A stretch of 64,000 bases of DNA, from positions 2,721,349 to 2,785,348 of the forward strand of contig NC_015520.1 in assembly GCF_000213255.1 (NCBI RefSeq). The letters are read 5' to 3'. A program made the translations under genes and the position numbers. The DNA is from Mahella australiensis 50-1 BON. GTDB taxonomy: Bacteria; Bacillota; Clostridia; Mahellales; Mahellaceae. Below the pieces are notes generated by a model, which had not been told where the DNA came from, did not search any database, and saw nothing but the letters and a program-made list of their open reading frames with translations. Shown here piece after piece: positions 18,724 to 28,011 of this stretch; the first letter of the stretch is position 1, and every line of letters starts with the position of its first letter.

Positions 18724-20073
18724 TTACTGTGCCCAAGCAGGATCCCCCTGTGCTTTAGCCATTTTAGCCCTGCGCTCGTCAATATTCTCCAATATCTGTT
18801 TAGGGGTCATGGCATTCATATACATGCCCTCTATATCCTTGCCAATTTCCATCCATTGTTCATTGGTGTATTTTACAGCGCTTTGCAATACCGTTATATA
18901 TTTTTCTTTAGGTATTTTATCCATCAGTTCTAATTCTTGAGGCAGCCAATGCTGTTCTATATCCACCGTTACATCCAGGTTTGTCATGCCCGGCGTATTA
19001 TCCAATTTATACTGAAGATTTTCTTTATTTGTTATATAATTGAAATATTCTTTGATTTCATCAACGTATTTACTATTTTTATAAGCGAACCTTGCGGGCC
19101 CGTTGGGATTAAACGGAAACGTCTGATTATCAACAAAAGGTATCAAAAATAAACCAAACTCATCCTTGCAATCCGGATAATCATCCTTGATTTGCTTTAT
19201 ATCGCCCGGATTTGCCGTTAACATCGCTGCTTTCCTGGTAGCCATGCGCTCCTGAGCATCTTCCCCCGTGTTAGCCATATAATCATCGCCATAATAACCC
19301 AAATCAGCAAATTCCTTCATTTGTGACAAAGCCAGCTCCATCTCCGGTACATCAGCATATTTAATCTTGTTATTGTTGAGTTCATCATATAAACCAGGAT
19401 GCAATTCCTCATAGCGTCCACCGATCTGTGCAAACGGCAAGACATGATGCCATCCGGCAGCCACATATTCATAAATAGGTGTAATGCCTTTGTCCAATAT
19501 AATACCGCAGTCTTTTTTAAATTCCTCATAAGTTGTAGGCGGATTGGTTATACCCAATTCTTCAAAAAGCGTTTTGTTATATACAAAGACGTATTCTGGC
19601 GAATTAGGCCACAGCATCAATCCATATACCTTGTCGTTATAGGAGACGGCGGGAAGCCTTGCCAAATTCATAACCCTTACCCACTCTTCATCAGAAAAAT
19701 CGATGCAATTTTTCTCCGGATCTATTTCTGTCTTGATGGCAAATGGATTGGTCTGTATCCAGAAAATATCCGGTGCTTCTCCCGCATTTAGCTTGGTCTT
19801 CAGCAAATCATGATATTGATCCGCCGGTGTAACCTGCCAATCGATAGTAATGCCAGTTTCTTCTGTAAATTTTTTGCTTATAGCTTCATCGGCATCGCTC
19901 GTCCATCCCTGAGAAACCATTTGAGAAAGAGTAACATCCTTTTTTGTTCCTCCTGTGCCTTCACCCTGACCAGAGGATTCATTTTCTCCAGTCGATGTAT
20001 CGGTTCCTCCACAGCCGCTTAGCAAGCCAATAACCAAGAGAACTACCATAACCAAAGGAAACCATCGTTTCAT
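18724..20073 (-). CDS. Extracellular sugar-binding lipoprotein (second operon)
   Basis: 449 residues. The signal is MKRWFPLVMVVLLVIG with lipobox LLSGC, then a Gly/Ser/Thr-rich linker. The mature protein has the family 1 SBP pattern (DADEAISKKFTEETGITIDW, LKTKLNAGEAPDIFWIQTNP, KVYGLMLWPN). The ATG at 20073 is chosen because GGAGG sits nine bases before it and inside the longer frame that begins with TTG at 20088. The region upstream has a TATAAT but no matching -35 box, which would suit activation by the adjacent YesN-type regulator. Confidence 0.9.
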   Translation of the reverse strand: MKRWFPLVMVVLLVIGLLSGCGGTDTSTGENESSGQGEGTGGTKKDVTLSQMVSQGWTSDADEAISKKFTEETGITIDWQVTPADQYHDLLKTKLNAGEAPDIFWIQTNPFAIKTEIDPEKNCIDFSDEEWVRVMNLARLPAVSYNDKVYGLMLWPNSPEYVFVYNKTLFEELGITNPPTTYEEFKKDCGIILDKGITPIYEYVAAGWHHVLPFAQIGGRYEELHPGLYDELNNNKIKYADVPEMELALSQMKEFADLGYYGDDYMANTGEDAQERMATRKAAMLTANPGDIKQIKDDYPDCKDEFGLFLIPFVDNQTFPFNPNGPARFAYKNSKYVDEIKEYFNYITNKENLQYKLDNTPGMTNLDVTVDIEQHWLPQELELMDKIPKEKYITVLQSAVKYTNEQWMEIGKDIEGMYMNAMTPKQILENIDERRAKMAKAQGDPAWAQ

Positions 20074-20179
20074 AAATACAACCTCCAATATGAATTACTA
20101 AATTAATTTGATTATAACGGCCGGCACAGGAGATTGCTATACACAAACAAGACACGTTTTTGGACTTTTTGTGACTCCA

Positions 20180-20932
20180 TCACTGTTCTTCATGGCGATA
20201 ATTTAATGGATTTACCCCTGTGATGTTCTTGAAAATCCTGCTAAAGTAACATTGGTCCGAATAACCGACAGCCTCGCCTATCTGTTTGACGGAAAGATTT
20301 TTATAGTTTTTAAGCAAATATTTTGCCCTATTAATGCGCAAATCCATAAGGTATTTTGATGGGCTCTCACCAAAATAATGCGAGAACAGTTTGCTTAAAT
20401 AGCTCGGACTGTAGTTGAGGCTATCGGCAATAACATTAAAGTTAATGTCCGTTGCAAAATTTTCCTTTATATATTCTTGAAGCAATTTGGCAACCTCTTC
20501 CGGCGATTTTTGGCCTACCGGTATGTTAAAGCTTCTCTTCAAAGCATCAGCTTCGGATTCCAGTTCAATCCTAATTTTAGCCAAAACCGACAACATCTTT
20601 TCCATATCAAATGGTTTGAGCAAATAGTCCTCCACTTCAAACTCTATGGCCCTTTTAGCATAATCGAATTCTGCATAACCGCTAATTATAACCTTTTTTA
20701 CATAAGGGTATCGAAGATATACGCTCTCTATCAACTCTAGGCCATCCATAACGGGCATGCGTATGTCGGTGAACAGCACATCTGGACTTTCACTTTCAAT
20801 CAAAGATAAGGCCTGCCTGCCGGTTACAGCTTTGCCAACAACCTTAAACCCCATGCCCGATTGTTCAATTTTTTTAATAATGTTGTTAAGTATAATCTCT
20901 TCGTCTTCCGCTACTACTACCGTATATTCCAT
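20180..20932 (-). CDS. YesN-type response regulator with AraC-type DNA-binding domain
   Basis: 250 residues. The N-terminal receiver has the acidic pair VVAEDEE, the phospho-acceptor Asp in VLFTDIRMPVMDG and Lys in YLLKPFDMEKM. The C-terminal AraC domain has two helix-turn-helices (DSLNYSPSYLSKLFSHYFGESP and IGEAVGYSDQCYFSRIFKNITGVNPLNYR). It should be phosphorylated by the kinase encoded just upstream and activate the adjacent sugar transporter operon. AAGGAGG overlaps the kinase stop, so the two genes are coupled. Confidence 0.93.
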   Translation of the reverse strand: MEYTVVVAEDEEIILNNIIKKIEQSGMGFKVVGKAVTGRQALSLIESESPDVLFTDIRMPVMDGLELIESVYLRYPYVKKVIISGYAEFDYAKRAIEFEVEDYLLKPFDMEKMLSVLAKIRIELESEADALKRSFNIPVGQKSPEEVAKLLQEYIKENFATDINFNVIADSLNYSPSYLSKLFSHYFGESPSKYLMDLRINRAKYLLKNYKNLSVKQIGEAVGYSDQCYFSRIFKNITGVNPLNYRHEEQ

Positions 20933-20935
20933 AAC

Positions 20936-22756
20936 TTAAACCTCCTTAAGCGGTAAAGGCCCTCCTATGGTTACCTCGGCTCCGCCGTCCGGCCTGTTCC
21001 TGATTTCAAAGACCATATTTTCTTTATAAGTCAACTTCAAACGGTTAAATGTATTAAGCAAGCCAACACCGCCGGAATTTGAATTGTTTTCAAAATTATT
21101 CTGCCATGCCAGCTTTTTCTCGCATTCAAAACTTTCGATTACATCGTCTTCAAAGCCTGGTCCATTGTCGCTCACAGTAATTTGCCAATGATCATCGACA
21201 ACACCGCCATATACGCCGATATTCCATGGCGGCTCAACGTTTGTACCATGTTTTAGTGCATTTTCCACTAATGGCTGCACAAGCAGCTTCGGTATCTCCG
21301 CCCTTGTTATTTCATCGTCCACATCAATAAAATAATGCAAGTTGCTTCCATACCTGAGCTGCATACATTCTAAGTACCTTTGGACATATTCGATTTCCAT
21401 TTCAATCGGCACCATCGATAATTGACCTGATGAAACATACCTGAGCATAAACGAAACATCATCGCACATCGTTATTATCGATTCATCCATATGCTCCTCT
21501 GCCATTATGCCTATAGTGGCCAAAGAATTATACAAAAAGTGCGAATTCATCTGCGACTGCAGAGCAAGCATTTTGGCTTGTAGCTCTTCTTGTTTTGCCA
21601 TCAAAAGCTCGTCCAGCGATTGTTTAAGCTTATTGTTCATGTTTTGAAACGCCGAATTCAGTTCTTCCAACTCATCGACCGAGCTGTTTAACTCGAAATC
21701 ATTATTAAATGCTAGATTGCTCAACTCGGTTTTTTGCACTGCTTCATGTATGCGCCTTATCGGATTCGTTAGGCGCCCTGCCGTAAAAAACGATAAGAAT
21801 AACGATGATACTAACATTATAATCGTTATAATAACCGTCAAAGCTGTGAACTCTTTCACAGGAGCAAGCACTTGTTTAGCTCGCTGCACTACTAATACGG
21901 ACCAGCCCGTATAATCAGATCGATTATAGGCCACCACTTCATTCTCCTTCATGTTAGGATTATACACTGTGAAAGAACCCGACAAACCGTTTTGGCCGGA
22001 GATATTTATCTTATCGAAATAAAAAGCATAGTCTTCCTTATCGATATTGCGGTAAGGAAACATCAATTGCCCGTCTCCATTAAATATAAAAGCGCGCATA
22101 TTATCAGCGCCGCTATTTAGGACATTGCTTACCTCTCCAAAGACAACGTCACAATCTTGAGCGGTTTCTATAATGGCCACTTTTTGGCCGTATTTATCAA
22201 AACACATCCTATATAACGAAATGAAATACCTTTTTTGTTTTAAATTCGTGTCGATAATAAAAAAGCTATTGTTATAAGGAAGCGATATATACTTCAATCC
22301 CCCATAGCCCAGCACCGAATTAAACCATGACTTATCATTTAATACTACTTTTACGCTTTGATTCAAAAAGCCGGCTCCCACCATTTGGCCGTCCAGGCCA
22401 TACATATTGATTTGTTCCACGCTCCTAAGCGGCCCCATCATAGAGATAAGAAGGTCCATAAGGGATTTGGATTTTTCGTATTTGGAGCCATCATCTTCAT
22501 TTAGGTAATTGATAAAATCCCCTTTTATTAGATTCGAATAGGCTATGTTAAGGGAAACAGTATCCATTTTTCTTATTTCCTGATCCACTTGCGCAGAAAT
22601 GGAATATGCCAGTTTTTGAAAAGAATCCGATGCTCTTTGCGTAAGTATATTAGAAGTGTAGATATAGAAAAAGAATACGAAAATTAAGATAACCGAGATG
22701 ATTATCAGAGAAAAATATATAAAAAGGGACTTTTGGATAGTGCGCTTTTTCCTCAT
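20936..22756 (-). CDS. YesM-type sensor histidine kinase
   Basis: 606 residues from the ATG at 22756, which follows AAGGAGAGG. It has a membrane span near residues 15-38, an extracytoplasmic sensor domain, a second span (ALTVIITIIMLVSSLFLSFF), a HAMP domain (AGRLTNPIRRIHEAV), and the His_kinase/HATPase pair: phospho-acceptor His in LQSQMNSHFLYNSLATIG, N box PLVENALKHG and G box DNGPGFE. Such kinases sense extracellular sugars, often with the cognate binding protein. Partner: the YesN-type regulator. Confidence 0.93.
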   Translation of the reverse strand: MRKKRTIQKSLFIYFSLIIISVILIFVFFFYIYTSNILTQRASDSFQKLAYSISAQVDQEIRKMDTVSLNIAYSNLIKGDFINYLNEDDGSKYEKSKSLMDLLISMMGPLRSVEQINMYGLDGQMVGAGFLNQSVKVVLNDKSWFNSVLGYGGLKYISLPYNNSFFIIDTNLKQKRYFISLYRMCFDKYGQKVAIIETAQDCDVVFGEVSNVLNSGADNMRAFIFNGDGQLMFPYRNIDKEDYAFYFDKINISGQNGLSGSFTVYNPNMKENEVVAYNRSDYTGWSVLVVQRAKQVLAPVKEFTALTVIITIIMLVSSLFLSFFTAGRLTNPIRRIHEAVQKTELSNLAFNNDFELNSSVDELEELNSAFQNMNNKLKQSLDELLMAKQEELQAKMLALQSQMNSHFLYNSLATIGIMAEEHMDESIITMCDDVSFMLRYVSSGQLSMVPIEMEIEYVQRYLECMQLRYGSNLHYFIDVDDEITRAEIPKLLVQPLVENALKHGTNVEPPWNIGVYGGVVDDHWQITVSDNGPGFEDDVIESFECEKKLAWQNNFENNSNSGGVGLLNTFNRLKLTYKENMVFEIRNRPDGGAEVTIGGPLPLKEV

Positions 22757-22927
22757 CAATATACCTCTCCTTAAAGCATTATCCATCCAGGCAATTATAT
22801 ACCACTTTTTCCTTCAAATCTATAAAGCAAACTTCCATATCGTTTCAACTCAATAATAGATGATGTTATAAAACGTTTTCGTATAAAATTATATATCTTC
22901 ATCGAGGCGTTGTCAAACAGAATGGAC

Positions 22928-22960
22928 AAAAAGCCGATACAGCAATTAAAGCGCATCGGC
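22928..22960 (-). terminator. Rho-independent terminator
   Basis: Read on the minus strand, GCCGAT (22955-22960) pairs with ATCGGC (22933-22938) and is directly followed by TTTTTG. It lies at the 3' edge of the truncated esterase copy and would isolate the two-component genes from upstream transcription. Confidence 0.65.
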
Positions 22961-22961
22961 C

Positions 22962-23384
22962 CCTTATGAACGCATAGCCCAATAGCGCCGCATTTGGACG
23001 GTTTTTTGACATAGTCGCAGCTGCCAAAGCTAAATGACCTCCTGCTGAAAATCTTAAAACCGCGATCTTGTCTTCGTATATGTGCCACTCCTCCGCTCTG
23101 GACCTAATAAGCTCTATGGCCTGCTCATAATCGTTCAATGGATTGGGCCATACCGCATTCTCCTTTATGGAATAACGCAACACGAAAGCATGGTAGCCTG
23201 CCCGCAAGTATTCGAAAGCCACTATTTCAGCCTATCGGTCGGAACAGAATTGGTAACCCCCGCCGGGAATTACGATTACCGCCGGTCGTTTATTTATGTA
23301 AGTGAATTCGCCGTCTACAGGTTGAATATAAGTCGTGAGCGTAACATTGCGCTCTTTGTTTAGAACTATTGTTTCCGATAACAT
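22962..23384 (-). pseudogene. Truncated esterase (alpha/beta hydrolase) copy
   Basis: The first ~140 codons of the esterase at 28012-29043 are duplicated here. The ATG at 23384 follows AAGAAGG. An in-frame TAG at codon 51 (23232-23234) replaces the Glu found in the other copy. The nucleophile motif is damaged (RFSAGGH instead of GFSAGGH), and homology stops at about 22962, so the catalytic Asp and His are absent. About 206 bp (23028-23233) differ from the other copy at only two positions by eye, while both flanks are clearly more diverged. Confidence 0.85.
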
Positions 23385-23451
23385 ATTAAACATCCTTCTT
23401 TATATAAATCACAAATCTATCGCCAAAATGCAAGCGGAGTATCAAACATGA

Positions 23452-23829
23452 CTATTCTTCTTTCGGGAAGCTGCGGAAATTCAGAATATTGCCATCCGGG
23501 TCTTTGAACTGAAATGAGCGCGCTCCCCACGAATGGGTAGTCGGCTGGTTGAGCATCTCCACATTCTGCGCCAACAGCCGCTCATACTCGGCGTCCACAT
23601 CGTCAACATTAAATCCGACTATCACATTATTTGCTCCACCGCCCTCGACATAGCGAAATACCGATTGCTCTTGCAAATCGGGCGCACGGTCGAAAGTAAA
23701 TGTCAATCCTGCCAGATACAGCCACGAATGGACTGCATCGCCCTCGGCTTTCACACCGAATACAGCCTCATAGAAGGCTCTAAGCTTTATTACATCGTTC
23801 GTGATGTAACAGACATCTATAAACTTCAT
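23452..23829 (-). CDS. VOC/glyoxalase-fold protein
   Basis: 125 residues with the vicinal-oxygen-chelate repeat: KFIDVCYITNDVIKLRAFYEAVFG and, in the second half, NVIVGFNVDDVDAEYERLLAQNVE followed by FQFKDPDGNILNF. Members are metal-dependent lyases, dioxygenases, isomerases or antibiotic-binding proteins; nothing here fixes which. GGAGGT precedes the ATG. It directly follows the GH2 gene (19 bp) in the same orientation and may share its transcript. Confidence 0.8.
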   Translation of the reverse strand: MKFIDVCYITNDVIKLRAFYEAVFGVKAEGDAVHSWLYLAGLTFTFDRAPDLQEQSVFRYVEGGGANNVIVGFNVDDVDAEYERLLAQNVEMLNQPTTHSWGARSFQFKDPDGNILNFRSFPKEE

Positions 23830-23848
23830 TATTAGGCACCTCCAAGGT

Positions 23849-26215
23849 CTATATAAAGCTGTCTACCGAAACCGATACGGTTTCCTCGTTCAAGCTCTCG
23901 CCTGTTATCGTAAGGCTAATCATATCGTCGCCATTTGCTAGCACGACTGCTTGCGCCTTTCCATAATAAGTGGTAAACCTGCCTGCGTCATAGTGTTCTT
24001 CCGTCCTGGAATTTGCGCTGCCAAAACCCAACAAAGTGCCCCCATCCACCTGCACCGTAAGCAGCCTATCATCATTGCATTCGATAATACCGTTATCTCC
24101 AACCAATGCTATATCAAAGTACACTATGTCGCCGTAGCGAACAGCAGTCTCTTCAGGTGCAACGCGTAAGCGAAGCGTACCAGAGGATGAGGCAAGCTGT
24201 GCCTTACCCGTCTCATTACCAGCCGTATCGTAGGCAACTGCCATAAGCATTCCAGGCTCATATTTTATTTCGTAAACAGCCTTGCAGTCTCGCACTTTTT
24301 TCTTCCCAATGCTCCTGCCGTTTAGAAATAGTTCCACACTAGCTTGATTTGAGTAAACCTCCACAACGGCAGGATTACCATCGCAATTCTTCCATGACCA
24401 ACTTTCGATGGCGTTTGTCCCGCGCCACATTGCTTTTATCAGGCTCTTCCTCGGACGATTAACTGGCTGTACCCCTATATATGGTTTGTCACGCAGACCC
24501 CATACTGTGGCTGCATAAGCCGCTTCGGCTCCAGGATTGCCAAGTATATCGATAGCGCCGGCATCTGCCAACAGCCAAGGATAAGGCTTGCTGAAAGTTT
24601 TCGCATCGGGCGTATATGCCCATGCACCGATCCCAACTTCTCCAATATAATCCCAAGCTGTCCACATGAAATCTCCTACAAGATATGGATACTTTTTTAC
24701 CATAATCCAGTTTCTAGCAATATCTTGTGGGAACGTCTCGCTGCCGAATATAATACGATCGGGATGTTTCTGCCCCTCGATCGGATACCTGCCGGAAGCA
24801 TAATTATAACCTGCTATATCCAAAGCATCCAAGCAAGGAGTGGTAACTTTGTCCACCGAAGAGCGTTTGGTAAAGCTATTCATCAATCTGCCCATTCTGG
24901 AAACCATCATATTGAACATCGTGCTATTGAATTTTGAAGCAGAAGACGCTTGTTTATCTGCTGGATTCTCGCCCTCTTCATTAAATACAGACTTTTTCTT
25001 TGAGGCCATGTAGAGTATCATCAAATTTATACCGGCTGTAACAGGACGGCTTTTGTCCAAGCTATGGAAGATCTTCACAAGCTTCCTTTCGAGCTCCAGC
25101 CCTTTTCCCTCCGCAGGCTCCCCGACCTCGTTTCCGATGGAATACATTATTATGCTGGGATGGTTGTAATCTCTTGAAACGACGGCCTGAATATCATCTT
25201 TATAACAGCTTTCAAAGTCCGAGGCATAATCGTATTTCGTCTTATGCTGATACCACATATCCCACATTTCATCTATCACATACATGCCATATTTATCGCA
25301 GGCATCCAGCATTGCCGGCGAAGGCGGATTATGCGCCGAACGGATAGCGTTGTATCCATTTTCTTTTAGTATTCTGACGCGCCGTTCTTCCGACTTAGGC
25401 CATGAGCAGGCTCCCAGAATGCCATTATCGTGATGTATGCAGCCGCCACGCAACAATGTCTCATTGCCGTTTATAAAAAGGCCCTTATTGCTCCACTCTA
25501 TCGTCCTTATACCAAATGTTTCTGTCCATTCGTCAACCGCAGTTCCATTTTTCATCAATATTACATGGCAATTATAGAGATTGGGCGCCTCATCACTCCA
25601 CAATTTAGCATTAGGCAGCTCTATATCCACACAATCCCCGCTGCCTTGCATAAGGCATTTATCGCCGTCTAGTATTTCAAATTGCACCTCTCCGCCATGG
25701 TGAGCTACATCAATATGAATTTTCGGAGGTTTATATGAAATGGTGGTTATGCGCACGCCCTCGGGTTCGATGTATGCATTATCTGAGATATAAAGCCATA
25801 CTGGTCTGTAAATGCCTGCCCCGGAATACCATCGGCTATTGGGCACTTTTGAATTATCCGCCTCAACTCGGATGCTATTATCCTCGCCATACCGCAAAAA
25901 TTTGTCCATATCGATGAAAAATGGTATGTAACCATACGGCCTGCCCCCAGCTTCCACGCCATTGACCGTTACTTTTGCATTCCTATATACTCCTTCAAAT
26001 TGAAGAACTACATGTTTGTCAGCCAATTCTCCTGGCACATGAAAGACCTTTTCATAAATGTATTTGCCACCGGGAAAATAGGCTATGCCTGATCCGCCTA
26101 TGCTCTTTGGATCGCGCTGCTCATGTATCATAGCATCATGTGGCAATATGACGGGATTTAATTCTTCGCCTTCTTTTGCGAACTTCCAATCTTTGCTAAA
26201 ATCAATGCGCCGCAT
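23849..26215 (-). CDS. Glycoside hydrolase family 2 (beta-galactosidase-like)
   Basis: 788 residues. Domain order: sugar-binding jelly roll (KDWKFAKEGEE ... SRWYSGAGIYRPVWL), immunoglobulin-like domain, TIM barrel with NGYNAIRSAHNPP, acid/base Glu in SIGNEVGEP and nucleophile Glu in IFGSETFPQD, then C-terminal beta domains (VEVYSNQASVELFLNG). No signal peptide: cytoplasmic. GH2 covers beta-galactosidase, beta-glucuronidase, alpha-arabinopyranosidase and others. The WTAWDYIGE segment fits the galactosidase/glucuronidase group, and the exact substrate is open. AGGAGG precedes the ATG. Confidence 0.92.
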   Translation of the reverse strand: MRRIDFSKDWKFAKEGEELNPVILPHDAMIHEQRDPKSIGGSGIAYFPGGKYIYEKVFHVPGELADKHVVLQFEGVYRNAKVTVNGVEAGGRPYGYIPFFIDMDKFLRYGEDNSIRVEADNSKVPNSRWYSGAGIYRPVWLYISDNAYIEPEGVRITTISYKPPKIHIDVAHHGGEVQFEILDGDKCLMQGSGDCVDIELPNAKLWSDEAPNLYNCHVILMKNGTAVDEWTETFGIRTIEWSNKGLFINGNETLLRGGCIHHDNGILGACSWPKSEERRVRILKENGYNAIRSAHNPPSPAMLDACDKYGMYVIDEMWDMWYQHKTKYDYASDFESCYKDDIQAVVSRDYNHPSIIMYSIGNEVGEPAEGKGLELERKLVKIFHSLDKSRPVTAGINLMILYMASKKKSVFNEEGENPADKQASSASKFNSTMFNMMVSRMGRLMNSFTKRSSVDKVTTPCLDALDIAGYNYASGRYPIEGQKHPDRIIFGSETFPQDIARNWIMVKKYPYLVGDFMWTAWDYIGEVGIGAWAYTPDAKTFSKPYPWLLADAGAIDILGNPGAEAAYAATVWGLRDKPYIGVQPVNRPRKSLIKAMWRGTNAIESWSWKNCDGNPAVVEVYSNQASVELFLNGRSIGKKKVRDCKAVYEIKYEPGMLMAVAYDTAGNETGKAQLASSSGTLRLRVAPEETAVRYGDIVYFDIALVGDNGIIECNDDRLLTVQVDGGTLLGFGSANSRTEEHYDAGRFTTYYGKAQAVVLANGDDMISLTITGESLNEETVSVSVDSFI

Positions 26216-26357
26216 ACCAAAACCTCCTAAAAAATTTACGTTTGTCGCCTGTTCTACATGTATTATAACAAAAATAACTGCGCTGTGTTATAACATATTA
26301 GAATGGGAGAAGGAAACTAAACGATAGGTCATCGTACCTTATGTTCAGTTCCCTTCA

Positions 26358-26400
26358 TGGGATAGACGCTCTTGGGAAGCCAGGAGCGGGACTTATCCCA
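26358..26400. other. Nested double hairpin in an intergenic region
   Basis: Outer stem TGGGATA/TATCCCA (26358-26364 with 26394-26400) encloses an inner 7-bp stem CTCTTGG/CCAGGAG (26369-26375 with 26380-26386, one G-U pair on the plus strand) with a 4-base loop. It lies in the 270-bp gap between the GH39 and GH2 genes and lacks a T-run, so it may be an mRNA-processing or stability element. Nothing else was recognised in this gap. Confidence 0.5.
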
Positions 26401-26486
26401 GCAAATAATATAATCCTCAAACCCACGCTTCTAAAAGCATAAACCCAAGAACAGGCACCGCATTAGATGTCACGAGTACCAATATA

Positions 26487-27998
26487 TCAGCATTCTAAAA
26501 AGCTGGAAATAACATTTGTAAAAATTTTTAATTCTATATCAATAGCGCACATACTGTTTGCCGGCACAATGACATCCAGGCTCTCTAAAGCTTCCCTGCT
26601 AAGCTGCGATGCTTTGTGCAACTGCTCGAGCTGTTCTGCGTTTATATATTTCGGGCTGCCCATATCGATCCAGCATTGCTTTGGATTGCAATGGTCATTA
26701 TCTATTCTTTGAATCGAGATGCTTTTCGGCTTTATCCCATTTGAAATCTCGATGTGAACAGCCTCGTCTTTGATTTCAGAGCCGGCCACATTAAAATTAT
26801 ATGCGATGACCCTGATTCCATTCGGTATGCTGAACGCTGCCGCCTCCACCGTTGCATCGGGTTCACTTGAAACTACGCTATAGCGTTTATCTCCTGTTTC
26901 GTGGAAGAGCTGAAAGCATCTATAAGCAGGCTTAGCAACGCCGTAATAATTCATAAGCCCGAAACCGCCGTGGGATACGCCGTCTAATTGGCCGCTTTCC
27001 TCAAAAATATCAGTGAACGTCCAAAAAGAATAGATATCCACTAACCCGTCGTTGTCAGCCAGTATTTTTGAAATCATGGCGGCCGCGTAGCTCTCGTCAT
27101 GCTGCGCATCGTTTGTCATGGCAGATGTATTCCATTCCGTATAAAACAAGGGATATTGGCCTGCTTCGGCACGCGCTTTAGTTGTCATTTTCTTTATTAT
27201 ATCGCGATCGTATCTCCCTTTCTGAAGCTCTAAAATGATTTCCTGCATATTGTCCATGGTAGCTAGGTCCGTGCTGCCCCGCTTCCAAAGCGGGTCGTCG
27301 GTAGGATAATGATGCGTGGATATGAAATCAAGCGGCACAGAGTTTCCTTCACAGAATTCTATCATATCCCTTATCCATGAATTGACTGAAGTCGCTGGGC
27401 CTCCTACTTTGAGCTGGCCGTCATACGACTTTATAGTGCGCGCAGTGTTCGCGTAAAGCTCGAAATACTGTTCTTTTGTACCTGCCCAGAATCCGCAAAG
27501 ATTCGGCTCATTCCAAACCTCGAAATACCACTGGCGTATTTCCTCCAAGCCGTAACGCTCTCCCAAATGCTCGACAAACGCATAAATAAGGTCATTCCAT
27601 CTGTTATAATCTGCCGGGGGCGTTATGTTGCCTTTGTAGTGGAAAACCGTTTCCTTGCCGGAGGCCAAGCATTCAGGCATAAACCCTATCTCTATGAAAG
27701 GCTTCATCCCGATGCTGAGCAAATAATCATAGATATTATCGATGTTTACGAAGTTATACACTATCGCCTCCTTTGGCGGCAAAGCATCATAATACGCCCG
27801 TTTCAAGCATACGCTCATATCATCGTCCAAAAGGCCATGAAATCTCACATATTTAAAGCCCAGTTCCTCATGAGCTCTTTTCAGCTGCGTTCTGTAATCC
27901 TCCCGCAGTGCGGTATATGCATGGCAGCTGCCGACGCATTCCTCCCAATAATGCTTGAGCGGCGTAGTTTCATCCATAATAACTGAAAAATTAATCAT
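26487..27998 (-). CDS. Glycoside hydrolase family 39 beta-xylosidase
   Basis: 503 residues, the usual GH39 length. Barrel motifs include KYVRFHGLLDDDMSV, the acid/base Glu in WYFEVWNEPNLCGFW and the nucleophile Glu in LFYTEWNTSA, followed by SFWTFTDIFEE and the C-terminal beta-sandwich. No signal peptide. Expected to release xylose from imported xylo-oligosaccharides. AAAGGAG precedes the ATG, and the gene starts 13 bp after the interrupted esterase gene. Confidence 0.93.
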   Translation of the reverse strand: MINFSVIMDETTPLKHYWEECVGSCHAYTALREDYRTQLKRAHEELGFKYVRFHGLLDDDMSVCLKRAYYDALPPKEAIVYNFVNIDNIYDYLLSIGMKPFIEIGFMPECLASGKETVFHYKGNITPPADYNRWNDLIYAFVEHLGERYGLEEIRQWYFEVWNEPNLCGFWAGTKEQYFELYANTARTIKSYDGQLKVGGPATSVNSWIRDMIEFCEGNSVPLDFISTHHYPTDDPLWKRGSTDLATMDNMQEIILELQKGRYDRDIIKKMTTKARAEAGQYPLFYTEWNTSAMTNDAQHDESYAAAMISKILADNDGLVDIYSFWTFTDIFEESGQLDGVSHGGFGLMNYYGVAKPAYRCFQLFHETGDKRYSVVSSEPDATVEAAAFSIPNGIRVIAYNFNVAGSEIKDEAVHIEISNGIKPKSISIQRIDNDHCNPKQCWIDMGSPKYINAEQLEQLHKASQLSREALESLDVIVPANSMCAIDIELKIFTNVISSFLEC

Positions 27999-28011
27999 AA
28001 ACCGTACTCCT

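Noticed and set aside
22870-22879. AAAACGTTTT palindrome upstream of the YesM-type kinase as a CcpA/LacI operator
   Set aside because: It matches only part of the cre consensus, and no promoter with good -10 and -35 boxes overlaps it.
26341-26420. A minus-strand frame reading like WDKSRSWLPKSVYPMKGTEH in the GH39-GH2 gap
   Set aside because: No start or ribosome site, and the sequence is dominated by the nested inverted repeat. I could not link it to a protein family.
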